Positions 33,384 to 42,045 are shown, counted from the first letter of the stretch. The stretch is 64,000 nt of DNA from Mucilaginibacter sp. SG564 (GCF_013149275.1 NZ_JABGNA010000012.1:1-64000), one strand, 5' to 3'. Numbers and translations: made by a program. The notes: generated by a model not told the origin, from the letters alone.

Positions 33384-33766
33384 TGCTATTCAAGTATATC
33401 CATTTACAAATATTTTGCAGCCAGTGGGGTTTTATCCACTGGCTGCAAAATCATTTGCTCCCCTGCCCTTTCAAATATCTTACCGGAGTCGACTGCCCGG
33501 GCTGCGGCTTTCAGCGTGCCATAGTAGCTCTTTTGCAGGGCGATCTTCATAAAAGTTTTGCACTCTACCCACCAGCTATTCCGCTCCTGTTCTTTTTCGC
33601 CTACGGCATTGCCGACAGTTATTTTAAGCTGGACACGCCCAAATCAACCATCAAGAAAACCCTGTTCATGATCATGGGCAGCATTGTGCTGGTTAGCTAC
33701 GGCATTAAATTGTGGGAATTATATGGCCATTACAAAACATCGGCCTGGGCTATGATGTGGCTGTAA
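33383..33766 (+). CDS. DUF2752 family membrane protein
   Basis: The 127-residue product has the DUF2752 motif CPFKYLTGVDCPGCGFQRAIVALLQGDL (about 28-55), then two or three membrane segments (about 61-80, 90-110). Members are small integral membrane proteins of unknown role, in which the paired CxGCG cysteines are strongly conserved. A perfect 16-bp hairpin (33412-33451) lies 30 bases after the start and encodes residues 10-24. The 3' end overlaps the oppositely directed RDD gene by 37 bases. Confidence 0.8.
   Translation: MLFKYIHLQIFCSQWGFIHWLQNHLLPCPFKYLTGVDCPGCGFQRAIVALLQGDLHKSFALYPPAIPLLFFFAYGIADSYFKLDTPKSTIKKTLFMIMGSIVLVSYGIKLWELYGHYKTSAWAMMWL
33412..33451. repeat. Perfect 16-bp hairpin inside DUF2752 gene
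   Basis: ATTTTGCAGCCAGTGG (33412-33427) pairs without mismatch with CCACTGGCTGCAAAAT (33436-33451) around an eight-base loop. It starts 30 bases downstream of the coupled start codon. It could affect translation of DUF2752, or be a repeat that entered the frame. Confidence 0.7.
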
Positions 33767-34488
33767 TCTTTAATAATAGTTTGCAAAAATAACATATTGT
33801 TCATTTCGGCAGGTGGTGTTACATTCAACAGATCTTTGATGCGTTGTGCCATATTATACACCAGCATACTGTTACCACTTTTAACATAATTGTTGATCAC
33901 TTCGTTTATCAATTCAATATCCTGCTCGCTTAACTGAGCTGCTTCTGTAAAAACAGGCTGATAATTATCCCCCTCGGGTTTAAAGGCGATGTTTTGCATT
34001 TTGGTGCGGGGCACAGTCCTGATGAGCGTGGTACCTGCAACCATATCTCCCAGGCGTTGCGATTTGTCTGACACGGCCACACAGATCAATCCGCACAAAT
34101 TTAAAGTACCGGGCAAAAAATCAATAATGCGGAATAACCAGCGCAACAGGTATTGCCCCAGGCGCGGCCGGGCCCCATCCAGGCTTATTACCTTTATTTT
34201 CATGATCTTTTTACCTACGCTTTGCCCGTTCATGGCCAATTCGCATATCAGGTCATAAAACACATACAATACAGCATAAATTATAATGATAAGGCCCAAC
34301 CAAAAGCTCTCGGTACCCCCCCGAAACTTGGTTGTAGCTTCTGCAATGATAATTGTGGCTATAATGATAACCCCAAACATGGCCATATCAATAATATAGG
34401 CCACAATGCGTTCGCCCAAACCGGCTACTTCATAATCAATATCTATATTTTGTGTGGTGGTTATCCTTATCGTTTGCATATGACTCAA
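33730..34488 (-). CDS. RDD family membrane protein
   Basis: The 252-residue product has an RDD domain in the N-terminal 150 residues: AGLGERIVAYIIDMAMFGVI (first Arg/Asp set), a second hydrophobic segment near 48-70, then NGQSVGKKIMKIKVISLDGARP and RWLFRIIDF. The remaining 100 residues are soluble. RDD proteins are membrane proteins of uncertain function, in some cases ion exchangers. It is divergent from the SpoIIM/MoxR operon (starts are 85 bases apart), an arrangement often seen in Bacteroidota. Its last 37 bases lie under the convergent DUF2752 gene. Confidence 0.85.
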   Translation of the reverse strand: MSHMQTIRITTTQNIDIDYEVAGLGERIVAYIIDMAMFGVIIIATIIIAEATTKFRGGTESFWLGLIIIIYAVLYVFYDLICELAMNGQSVGKKIMKIKVISLDGARPRLGQYLLRWLFRIIDFLPGTLNLCGLICVAVSDKSQRLGDMVAGTTLIRTVPRTKMQNIAFKPEGDNYQPVFTEAAQLSEQDIELINEVINNYVKSGNSMLVYNMAQRIKDLLNVTPPAEMNNMLFLQTIIKDYSHIIAQADVL

Positions 34489-34572
34489 ATATAAAATGTA
34501 AATCTGTCTTTTTTAGTTGTTATATAGCTCTTTTGTAATTATTTTAACCAAATAATTTTTATACGGCAATTC

Positions 34573-35544
34573 ATGCGGGAACCTCTTTTTGTTAAGCAAA
34601 ATTCTCAGAAATGGACCAGCTTTGAGCAGGAACCAACCAATGATCCTGATGAGCTTGCCGATAGGTTTATCCAGATAACCGACGATCTGGCTTATGCCAA
34701 AACATTTTATCCTAAATCAAAAACTACCGCTTATTTGAATGGATTGGCGGCTGGTCTGCATCAATCCATCTACAAAAACAAAAGCGAAAAGAGCAACCGC
34801 TTCCTCACTTTCTGGAAATATGAGCTGCCCCTGCTGTTTAAAGCCTATCAAAAGCAGTTGCTTTACGCTTTCTTATTTTTTATGGTTTTTTGTTTGATAG
34901 GCGCGCTATCGGCCAAATACGATGAAAATTTTGTACGCCTCATCATGGGCGACCAGTACGTGGACATGACCAATGCCAACATTATGAAAGGCGACCCTTT
35001 TGGTGTGTACAAGAACGGCAGCGAAACTTTGATGTTTTTAGGTATAGCAGCCAATAACATTTACGTATCCCTGGTAACTTTTGTGAGTGGTATTATATTC
35101 ACCGTTGGTACGGTTTATTATCTTTTTCGTAATGGCATTATGCTGGGTTCATTCCAGTATTATTTTTTCAGCAAAGGGTTGGGTGTAAAATCAATCCTGG
35201 TGATATGGATACATGGCACGTTGGAGATCTCGGCCATTATTATAGCGGGCGCTGCCGGCATTATCCTGGGGAACAGCCTATTGTTCCCAAAAACTTATAA
35301 GCGTATGGTATCCTTAAAAAGAGGTGCTAAAGATGGCATGAAAGTGGCCATTGGCATTATCCCCATATTAATTGTAGCGGCGTTTTTTGAAGGTTTTGTA
35401 ACCCGCCACACCGAAATGCCGATGTGGCTTAGTATTACTATATTAGCATCATCATTATTGTTCATTATTTGGTATGTGATCATATACCCCAATAAAATTT
35501 ATAAAGCAACCCAAACCTATACCCATCATGCAACCCAAAGTTGA
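34573..35544 (+). CDS. SpoIIM-family membrane protein
   Basis: The 323-residue product has a soluble N-terminal part (1-90) and about five membrane segments (98-112, 165-187, 205-225, 255-275, 285-305) with the SpoIIM-domain pattern KYDENFVRLIMG, NNIYVSLVTFVSGI, FRNGIMLGSFQYYF and WIHGTLEISAIIIAGAAGI. In Bacillus SpoIIM acts in peptidoglycan remodelling in sporulation. Non-sporulating Bacteroidota carry the domain in MoxR/DUF58 clusters, where it probably has another membrane role. It is the first gene of the six-gene operon and overlaps the next by 17 bases. Confidence 0.8.
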   Translation: MREPLFVKQNSQKWTSFEQEPTNDPDELADRFIQITDDLAYAKTFYPKSKTTAYLNGLAAGLHQSIYKNKSEKSNRFLTFWKYELPLLFKAYQKQLLYAFLFFMVFCLIGALSAKYDENFVRLIMGDQYVDMTNANIMKGDPFGVYKNGSETLMFLGIAANNIYVSLVTFVSGIIFTVGTVYYLFRNGIMLGSFQYYFFSKGLGVKSILVIWIHGTLEISAIIIAGAAGIILGNSLLFPKTYKRMVSLKRGAKDGMKVAIGIIPILIVAAFFEGFVTRHTEMPMWLSITILASSLLFIIWYVIIYPNKIYKATQTYTHHATQS

Positions 35545-36430
35545 GTTAGCCAAGATCCGCGATTTTGGCGAAATTATAAGCGATACCTTTTTATTTATCA
35601 GGCAAAATATTAAACCGTTGCTGAAATACTTTTTTACCTTTTGCGGTATTTTTGTAGCAGGCGGTATTGTATGCGCGGCGCTGTACCAGTTAAAATGGGC
35701 CGGTACAATGAACAGTCTGCGTGCAGGCGCTTTTAACACCAATCAATACAAGCCGTCGCCATTCAGTTTTTTTGGACCCGAGTATTTTTTACTCATCCTT
35801 TTTGGAATACTGAGCTTTACTGCTTTAACGGTTACCTTTTTAAGCTACATAGCCCTGTACAAAGAAAAAGGCAAGCAGGTGCCCACCACCGAAGAGATGT
35901 GGGGTTATATTAAATATTACTTTCTGCGGGTACTGGGCAGCTCGATACTGCTGCATATATTACTCATTTTCGCATCGTTGCTTTGCGGCGTACCAGGGAT
36001 TTATCTTTCCCCTATTTTTGCTTTGATATTTCCGATCATGGTGATAGAGAACGCCAGCTTTGGCTATGCCTTTAGCAGGAGTTTCTTTCTGATCAAGGAT
36101 AACTGGTGGGTAACCTTTGGTGCATTGGTGGTGATATGGATAATTTTTTACGTGGCTATAGTAGTAATCACCATACCTACAACTATTATTAACATGATAA
36201 GCCTGATCACCGCTCCGCAAAAAGGTGGCGCTGCGTTTTCGGCTCCTGCTGCCATTATTGGGGCGGCTTTGCAACAGCTTTGCCAGGTATTTGGCGTTTT
36301 GCCTGTAACCGCATTAGCACTTTGCTATTTTAACTTAACCGAAAGCAAAGATGGCACCAGCTTAATGGATAAGATAAACAAACTGGGTACTACCACACCC
36401 AATACCGATTTACCGGCCGAAGAATATTGA
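35528..36430 (+). CDS. Multi-span membrane protein of the MoxR cluster
   Basis: The 300-residue product has about six membrane segments (33-55, 82-110, 137-155, 160-178, 197-222, 245-265) and a polar C-terminus. I see weak resemblance to the membrane domain found with glycerophosphodiester phosphodiesterases (DUF975-like), but no catalytic motif. It lies between spoIIM-type and DUF4129 genes and overlaps the previous gene by 17 bases in another frame. It is expected to act with the other membrane proteins of the cluster; its role is unknown. Confidence 0.7.
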   Translation: MQPKVELAKIRDFGEIISDTFLFIRQNIKPLLKYFFTFCGIFVAGGIVCAALYQLKWAGTMNSLRAGAFNTNQYKPSPFSFFGPEYFLLILFGILSFTALTVTFLSYIALYKEKGKQVPTTEEMWGYIKYYFLRVLGSSILLHILLIFASLLCGVPGIYLSPIFALIFPIMVIENASFGYAFSRSFFLIKDNWWVTFGALVVIWIIFYVAIVVITIPTTIINMISLITAPQKGGAAFSAPAAIIGAALQQLCQVFGVLPVTALALCYFNLTESKDGTSLMDKINKLGTTTPNTDLPAEEY

Positions 36431-36432
36431 TC

Positions 36433-37185
36433 ATGCTGCGCCTGTTGTGTACTATCTTTTTTGTACTACTTGTTTACGCGGGCAACGGGGCGGTTCCGGC
36501 TGTTAAACCTGTTAAACAACCACTTGTGCTTAAAACCGACACGGCAAAGATAACCTTGCGCCGTTTAGACACTGCCACTATTGCAGTTCACAGCAAACAG
36601 CCTGAGTTTCAGTACCGGGATGATACCGATACAACACCTTCCTGGTGGGACCGTTTCTGGCGCTGGTTCTGGAGTTTGTTTAAACCTATAAAGCTGGGCC
36701 AGCATGGTATGAGCCCTTTCCTGAGGATATTATCATATGTTTTGCAATACCTGCTTCTGGCCGCGGGTTTGGCTGCTATAGTATTTCTGGTGCTTAAGCT
36801 TATGGGCATTGACATGCTCAACATTTTCCGGCGCAAGCCCACATCAGCCAACTTACCTTTTACCGAATCGTTGGAGAATATTCATGATATTAACTTTGAT
36901 GACGAAATTGAAAAGGCCGTAGCTCAGCATAATTACCGCCTGGCCGTACGCTTGCTTTATTTAAAATGTTTAAAACAGCTTAGCGATGCCGATTTGATCA
37001 AATGGCAAATTGATAAAACCAACAGCGCCTATATTGACGAACTGACCAACGCCCATCAGCGCCAGCTTTTCAGTTCATTGACCTTACAGTTTGAATATGT
37101 TTGGTACGGCGAATTTGCCATCGACGGGAAAACTTTCAAAAACATCAACACCGTGTTCCAGGATTTTAACAAAGGCATAGCATGA
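36433..37185 (+). CDS. DUF4129-containing membrane protein
   Basis: Starting at ATG 36433 (a TTG six bases upstream overlaps the previous stop) gives 250 residues with a signal sequence (MLRLLCTIFFVLLVYAGNGAVPA), a soluble segment, an aromatic stretch WWDRFWRWFWSLFKP (about 72-86), one membrane helix (about 100-120) and a C-terminal domain (about 150-250) of the DUF4129 type: AVAQHNYRLAVRLLYLKCLKQL, LTLQFEYVWYGEFAID. DUF4129 proteins of this cluster resemble a transglutaminase-associated soluble domain. It overlaps the next gene by four bases (ATGA). Confidence 0.75.
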   Translation: MLRLLCTIFFVLLVYAGNGAVPAVKPVKQPLVLKTDTAKITLRRLDTATIAVHSKQPEFQYRDDTDTTPSWWDRFWRWFWSLFKPIKLGQHGMSPFLRILSYVLQYLLLAAGLAAIVFLVLKLMGIDMLNIFRRKPTSANLPFTESLENIHDINFDDEIEKAVAQHNYRLAVRLLYLKCLKQLSDADLIKWQIDKTNSAYIDELTNAHQRQLFSSLTLQFEYVWYGEFAIDGKTFKNINTVFQDFNKGIA

Positions 37186-38366
37186 AAGATTTTAAGATCT
37201 ATATCACTATAGCCAGCCTGGCATTGATAGGTTACGTGGTGGCACAGTACAACAAACCCAAACCGGTTAACTGGCAATCAACCCTGTATTATAAGGATAA
37301 GATTCCCTTCGGCACTTATTTATTATATGACCGGCTAAAAGACATTTATCCTAATGCCGAATTAACCAGAACCAATAAATCAGTCTATAATGCTTTTCAC
37401 GGCGATAGCTTGCAACAGGGAAACTATATTATCATAGCCAAAAACATCACTCTTAATAAATTTGATTTTGAGGCAATGGTGAAATATATCAAAGCCGGTA
37501 ACTCGGTGTTTATGTCGGCTTTTGAGTGGCGCGGCTTTATTACGGATACTTTGAAAATGGAGAGTCGGGCAGAATATGCCACAAAAAATGTATCTATCAA
37601 CTTTACCAACCCACAGTTAAAGGCAACCAATAACTATGTATTTAAGCGGGACATTGCAAACCAATATTTTTCGGAGCTCGACACCGCCAAAGCTATGGTA
37701 ATAGGCAAAAACTATGCAGATCATGCTACTTTTTTAAGCTATAAATTTGGCAAGGGTACATTGTACCTGTGTGCAACTCCCGATGTTTTTACCAACTACA
37801 GCCTGTTAACCCCACAGGGAGCCGATTACGTATCCAAAGCCTTATCATACCTGCCCCGGGCCCAACATGTTTACTGGGACCAGTATCAAAACGGAGACAT
37901 CCCCGAAGATATATCGCCATTGCGGGTATTTTTCGCCAACCCGGCTTTGCAATGGGCCTATTACCTAAGCCTGGGCAGTATACTCCTGTTTGTTTTTTAT
38001 GAGATGAAACGCCGCCAGCGTGTAATCCCGGTGATTGAGCCTTTGCCCAATTCCACACTTGATTTTGTAACTGTTGTGGGTCAGGTATATTATGAAAAAC
38101 GCAATAACGCCAACATTGCCCATAAAAAAGTTATTTATCTGCTTGATCATATCAGGGAGCGTTACCGTTTAAAAACCAGTAAGCTCAATCAGGAGTTTAT
38201 CGACATCTTGTCGCAAAAAACGGGTATCGATGGTGGTTTTGCCAACTCGCTCATCAGCGCGGTAAATTTCATCAGTACGCAGCAGCAGGTAACCGATAGG
38301 GAATTGATTGAATTGAATAAATTAATAGAGAAATTTTACAGCCAAACCGGATATAATGGAAAATGA
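37182..38366 (+). CDS. DUF4350-containing protein
   Basis: The 394-residue product has an N-terminal membrane helix (6-22), a DUF4350 domain (about 35-225) with the beta-alpha pattern DKIPFGTYLLYDRLKDIYPNAE, NYIIIAKNITLNKFDFEAMV and FGKGTLYLCATPDVFTNY, then a second helix (262-280) and a soluble C-terminal helical region (290-394). The DUF4350 core looks like a glutamine-amidotransferase-like fold without the catalytic triad. It sits between DUF4129 and MoxR genes, overlapping both by a few bases, so all are made from one message. Confidence 0.8.
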   Translation: MKDFKIYITIASLALIGYVVAQYNKPKPVNWQSTLYYKDKIPFGTYLLYDRLKDIYPNAELTRTNKSVYNAFHGDSLQQGNYIIIAKNITLNKFDFEAMVKYIKAGNSVFMSAFEWRGFITDTLKMESRAEYATKNVSINFTNPQLKATNNYVFKRDIANQYFSELDTAKAMVIGKNYADHATFLSYKFGKGTLYLCATPDVFTNYSLLTPQGADYVSKALSYLPRAQHVYWDQYQNGDIPEDISPLRVFFANPALQWAYYLSLGSILLFVFYEMKRRQRVIPVIEPLPNSTLDFVTVVGQVYYEKRNNANIAHKKVIYLLDHIRERYRLKTSKLNQEFIDILSQKTGIDGGFANSLISAVNFISTQQQVTDRELIELNKLIEKFYSQTGYNGK

Positions 38367-39333
38367 GAATTTTGAAAACAGAACCGATCTGAGCAAACTC
38401 AGTACCGCGGTTAATCAAATTAAATATACACTTGCGCAGATCATTGTAGGGCAACAGGATTCCATCGACCTGCTTATCGCAGGTATCCTGGCCGATGGGC
38501 ACATCCTGATAGAGGGAGTTCCTGGCGTGGCCAAAACCCTTACCGCTAAACTGATCTCCAAAGCTATTGACGCCCGCTATTCACGCATCCAGTTTACACC
38601 CGACCTCATGCCCTCGGATATATTGGGCACATCTGTATTTAACCCTAAGAATGCGGAGTTTGAATTTAAACAGGGCCCTGTTTTTGGCAACATCATCCTG
38701 ATAGATGAAATTAACCGCGCCCCGGCCAAAACCCAATCGGCTTTGTTTGAGGTGATGGAAGAGCGTCAGGTAACTATCGACGGGCATACCTATAAAATGC
38801 AGGAACCTTTCACCGTTCTGGCCACACAAAACCCGGTGGAGCAGGAAGGTACCTATCGTTTACCCGAAGCCCAGCTCGACAGGTTTTTATTTAAAGTAGA
38901 AATCAAATACCCAACACTGGAAGAAGAGATAGCCATCATTACCCGTCAGCATCAGCAAAAAACTACCGACCAGCTAAGTCATATACAGCCGGTTTTATCG
39001 GGTGCGGATATTATTGCCCTTCGGCAGCAGGTACGGTCGTTCCATGTAGAAGCCAAACTATTGGAGTTTGTTGCTAAGATCATTCACGAAACCCGTAACC
39101 ATAAATCATTATTCCTGGGTGGTTCGCCACGTGCGTCGCTGGCCATAATCAATGCCGCTAAAGCCGTTGCTGCTATCAAGGGCCGCGATTTTATTACACC
39201 AGATGATATTATTTACGTAGCCGCACCGGTATTAAGGCACCGTATTATGCTTACGCCGGATAAGGAAATGGAAGGTGTGAGCCCGGATGATGTGGTAGCG
39301 CAGATCATACAAAAATTGGAAATACCGAGATAG
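38356..39333 (+). CDS. MoxR-family AAA+ ATPase
   Basis: The 325-residue product has Walker A GVPGVAKT (54-61), Walker B LIDEINRAPAKTQSALFEVMEE, sensor 1 VLATQNPVEQEGTYRLPEAQLDRF and a C-terminal lid with GGSPRASLAIINAAKAVAA. MoxR ATPases act as chaperone-like remodellers for partner proteins bearing von Willebrand or DUF58 domains. It overlaps the DUF4350 gene by 11 bases and is followed, after an AT-rich repeat, by the DUF58 gene, its expected partner. Little doubt about the family; the physiological role is unknown. Confidence 0.92.
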   Translation: MENENFENRTDLSKLSTAVNQIKYTLAQIIVGQQDSIDLLIAGILADGHILIEGVPGVAKTLTAKLISKAIDARYSRIQFTPDLMPSDILGTSVFNPKNAEFEFKQGPVFGNIILIDEINRAPAKTQSALFEVMEERQVTIDGHTYKMQEPFTVLATQNPVEQEGTYRLPEAQLDRFLFKVEIKYPTLEEEIAIITRQHQQKTTDQLSHIQPVLSGADIIALRQQVRSFHVEAKLLEFVAKIIHETRNHKSLFLGGSPRASLAIINAAKAVAAIKGRDFITPDDIIYVAAPVLRHRIMLTPDKEMEGVSPDDVVAQIIQKLEIPR

Positions 39334-39336
39334 AAG

Positions 39337-39429
39337 TTAGTATCAAGTAGCTAGTATCAAGTATCACGACTGCTTCATTTACCCATGTAGTCAAAAATCT
39401 TGATACTTGATACTAGCTACTTGATACTT
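39337..39429. repeat. AT-rich inverted repeat, GTATCAAG family
   Basis: TAGTATCAAGTAGCTAGTATC on the left pairs with GATACTTGATACTAGCTACTT on the right. The element lies inside the operon between moxR and DUF58, and its right arm ends 15 bases before the likely DUF58 start codon. Confidence 0.8.
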
Positions 39430-39444
39430 AATCAACAGCTTATA

Positions 39445-40791
39445 GTGAAAAAATTCATCAGCCTCTTTTATAGAAACCTGTTTTTAACAAACCGCCTGTT
39501 TGCAGCTTTAACCTGCAGTGTGGTGTTGTTTTTATTTTCGTTCTTTTTTCCGTGGCTGGGCTTTATTCCAACCCTGGCATTTGGGGTGCTGGTGATATTA
39601 TTTTTGATAGATGTATTACTGCTATACCGTATAGCAAACGGGGTATTTGCCAAACGCCATGCGCCCGAACGCCTGAGTAACAGCGATAATAATGATCTGG
39701 GTGTATATATCGAAAACTGGTACAGTTTCCCTGTCAGTGTTGGTATTATTGACGAGATCCCTTTCCAGTTTCAAAAGCGCGATATCTGGTTTAAAACCAG
39801 TCTGAAACCGCATGAAAAAAAACTCATCAATTATGTATTAAGACCAACACGCCGGGGCGAATATGAATTTGGCGATATCCGGGTGTACGTTAAATCGCCT
39901 TTAGGCTTTATCAGGCGGCGTTATAATTTTGAGCAGGCAGAAACCTTACCGGTATACCCGTCCTTTCTGCAGATGCGCAAATATGAGCTGATGGCCATAT
40001 CCAACCGACTTACCGATATCGGCATCAAAAAAATTCGCCGTATTGGGCACAGCATGGAGTTTGAGCAGGTAAAAAATTATGTTCAGGGTGATGATTATCG
40101 CACCATTAACTGGAAAGCCACCGCAAGGCAAGGCAATCTGATGGTAAACTCCTATACCGACGAAAAATCGCAGCATGTATACTGTGTTATTGATAAATCA
40201 AGGGCCATGAAAATGCCTTTTGAGGGACTGAGCCTGCTGGATTATGCCATCAACGCCAGCCTGGTATTATCAAACGTGGCGCTATTGAAAGAAGATAAAG
40301 CCGGGCTGATCACCGTATCTGAAAAACTGGGAGCGGTAATACCTGCCGAAAGGCGTCCTGCCCACCTGAACAAAATACTCGAAGCTTTATACAAAGAGAA
40401 AACTCGCTACCTGGAAACCAATATGGAGTTGCTGTTTGCCACTGTACGCAGGGTGATCAAACAACGTAGCCTGGTAGTATTTTTTACTAATTATGAGAGC
40501 CTGAATGCATTAAACAGGCAGTTACCCTTTTTAAAAAGAATAGCCAAATACCACCTGCTATTGGTGGTGTTTTTTGAAAATACCGAGCTGAAAAAATTGA
40601 GCGAGCAACCCGCTGCCGATGTAGAAGGCATTTACATTAAAACCATAGCCGAAAAGTTTGCCTACGATAAAAAGCTCATCGTAAAAGAGCTAGCCAAACA
40701 CGGCATCCAATCTATCCTGAGCGCACCTCAAAATTTGACCATTAATACCATTAACCGGTATCTGGAAATTAAGGCTAAGCAAAAGATTTAA
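39445..40791 (+). CDS. DUF58 domain protein
   Basis: The frame is open from within the repeat at 39400, but GTG at 39445 is the credible start: it follows the repeat and gives VKKFISLFYRNLFLTNRLFAAL, a normal DUF58 N-terminus. The 448-residue product has two membrane helices (about 15-34 and 38-58), a periplasmic-facing beta domain and the DUF58 motif GDDYRTINWKATARQGNLMVNSY, followed by a vWA-like fold that holds the YCVIDKSRAM pattern. It is the probable partner of the MoxR ATPase. The use of GTG and the inserted repeat may lower its expression relative to moxR. Confidence 0.85.
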   Translation: MKKFISLFYRNLFLTNRLFAALTCSVVLFLFSFFFPWLGFIPTLAFGVLVILFLIDVLLLYRIANGVFAKRHAPERLSNSDNNDLGVYIENWYSFPVSVGIIDEIPFQFQKRDIWFKTSLKPHEKKLINYVLRPTRRGEYEFGDIRVYVKSPLGFIRRRYNFEQAETLPVYPSFLQMRKYELMAISNRLTDIGIKKIRRIGHSMEFEQVKNYVQGDDYRTINWKATARQGNLMVNSYTDEKSQHVYCVIDKSRAMKMPFEGLSLLDYAINASLVLSNVALLKEDKAGLITVSEKLGAVIPAERRPAHLNKILEALYKEKTRYLETNMELLFATVRRVIKQRSLVVFFTNYESLNALNRQLPFLKRIAKYHLLLVVFFENTELKKLSEQPAADVEGIYIKTIAEKFAYDKKLIVKELAKHGIQSILSAPQNLTINTINRYLEIKAKQKI

Positions 40792-40797
40792 GGGTGG

Positions 40798-40832
40798 AAG
40801 AGAAGCAAGAGATTAGAGTCAAGAATCAAGAC
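40798..40832. repeat. AT-rich repeat, AAGAGATTAGAGTCAAG family, left arm
   Basis: AAGCAAGAGATTAGAGTCAAGAATCAAG pairs in inverse sense with TGATTCTTATCTCTTGATTCTCTT (41098-41123), so the whole 40798-41123 stretch is bounded by inverted repeats. The same words occur around the IVP gene (48895-49335). Confidence 0.65.
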
Positions 40833-40856
40833 TATAATACTGTTCTATACATTTCT

Positions 40857-40950
40857 TCAAGTTTGTCATCCTGAGCGACAGCGAAGGATCTATTAACGAA
40901 CTATGCATATTGTAAAATAGATTCTTCGCTGTCGCTCAGAATGACAAACG
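40857..40950. repeat. Inverted repeat, TTGTCATCCTGAG family
   Basis: AAGTTTGTCATCCTGAGCGACAGCGAAG at the left is answered by CTTCGCTGTCGCTCAGAATGACAAAC at the right. It lies in the DUF58-mscS gap between two convergent genes. Confidence 0.85.
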
Positions 40951-40984
40951 TATTTAATTACTATATAACCATCGTCTAAAAACA

Positions 40985-41072
40985 AATGTCATCTCGAACG
41001 AGGTACGAGGAGAGATCTTTTACGCCAAGATATGTTAGGCGCAAAAGATTTCTCCCTCCGGTCGAAATGACA
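40985..41072. repeat. Inverted repeat, TGTCATCTCGA family
   Basis: AAATGTCATCTCGAACGAGG at the left pairs with CGGTCGAAATGACATC at the right, with AGATCTTTTaCGCC / GGCGcAAAAGATTTCT inside. It is the third inverted repeat packed into the same 340-base gap. Confidence 0.75.
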
Positions 41073-41128
41073 TCAATGAATACCTAAAAAAATTTCCTGA
41101 TTCTTATCTCTTGATTCTCTTCCCCATC

Positions 41129-41917
41129 CTATCCTGCTTTCGGGAACGATACTCCAGCCGCACCCAGATCTTTGATGATCTTTTCCTGAAGGGCCATTTT
41201 GGCTGTTAAAAAATTATCGGGCTGAACCCATACGTTGATCACATATCTGATGGAATCTATCTCCAGGCTATTAATACCAACCCTTGAGGCTGGTGTTTTC
41301 AACAAACCAGAGCTTGTACTTATGGCGTTCTCAATAATCCCTCTTACTTTCTCCACATCATTGGCATAGCCCACCTTTACTTCAAAATCCAGGCGGCGTT
41401 TGCCTTCGCGGGTTACGTTGATAATAACCTCGTTAAACAGTTTGCCATTGGGGATGATGACTGTTTTATTATCGGCAGTAAGCAAAACCGTGTAAAACAT
41501 TTGTATAGAGGTTACTTTGCCATCCTGCCCCTGGGCCTGTATGCTATCATTGAGTTCGAATGGTTTCAATAGTAATATCAGTACGCCACCGGCAAAATTT
41601 TGAAATGTACCAGACAGCGCCAAACCGGCCGCCACACTGAACGCACCGATGATGGTGGTGAAGATGGTCATCTCCCAACCAATAATATTCATTACCCAAA
41701 TTACCAGCAGCACATAAAGCGCGGTAATGGTAAGGCTCAGAAAAAAGGGCTGTAACGATGAGTGGATACCTCGCCTGATCATCCGGTTACGCATACGCGT
41801 ACGGATAAGCTTAATAACCCAAAGACCAATAAAAAATATGATGATCCCGCCTACGTAATTTGGCCCGCGGGTGATTAGCCAATGATGAAACTGCTGATAA
41901 AATTCTTCTACCTTCAT
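41129..41917 (-). CDS. Small-conductance mechanosensitive channel (MscS family)
   Basis: The 262-residue product has three membrane helices (about 20-38, 57-82, 85-110). The third continues into the MscS signature GTFQNFAGGVLILLLKPFELNDSIQAQGQDGKV, which forms the pore helix and the start of the beta domain, and a C-terminal alpha/beta domain follows. Length fits E. coli MscS (286), without the extra N-terminal helices of MscK/YbdG. It is expected in the cytoplasmic membrane, releasing osmolytes on hypo-osmotic shock. It is monocistronic. Confidence 0.9.
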   Translation of the reverse strand: MKVEEFYQQFHHWLITRGPNYVGGIIIFFIGLWVIKLIRTRMRNRMIRRGIHSSLQPFFLSLTITALYVLLVIWVMNIIGWEMTIFTTIIGAFSVAAGLALSGTFQNFAGGVLILLLKPFELNDSIQAQGQDGKVTSIQMFYTVLLTADNKTVIIPNGKLFNEVIINVTREGKRRLDFEVKVGYANDVEKVRGIIENAISTSSGLLKTPASRVGINSLEIDSIRYVINVWVQPDNFLTAKMALQEKIIKDLGAAGVSFPKAG

Positions 41918-41943
41918 AATGCGGAGGTAAAGGTAAAAATTTA

Positions 41944-42045
41944 TTACTTACCGTAAATAGTAACAAACAGCTCAGGGCCTTTGATCAGCACCCAATCTAC
42001 TATGGCACTGCGCACTAATTTTGATGTTTGAACTATTTTTTTCAT
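41944..42045 (-). CDS. 33-residue small ORF, unknown function
   Basis: On the minus strand, ATG at 42045 opens 33 codons ending at TAA 41944. The peptide begins MKKIVQTSKLVRSAIVDWV, then LIKGPELFVTIYGK. It is amphipathic and basic, with no signal sequence. It lies alone in the gap between mscS and groEL, 27 bases upstream of the mscS start in the same direction. I judge it a plausible small gene from its composition and the position of its start and stop; I cannot test conservation. It may be an mscS leader peptide. Confidence 0.45.
   Translation of the reverse strand: MKKIVQTSKLVRSAIVDWVLIKGPELFVTIYGK

Noticed and set aside
39400..39444. TTG start of the DUF58 gene inside the repeat
   Set aside because: The first 15 codons are made of the GTATCAAG repeat, and the GTG at 39445 gives a normal DUF58 N-terminus.
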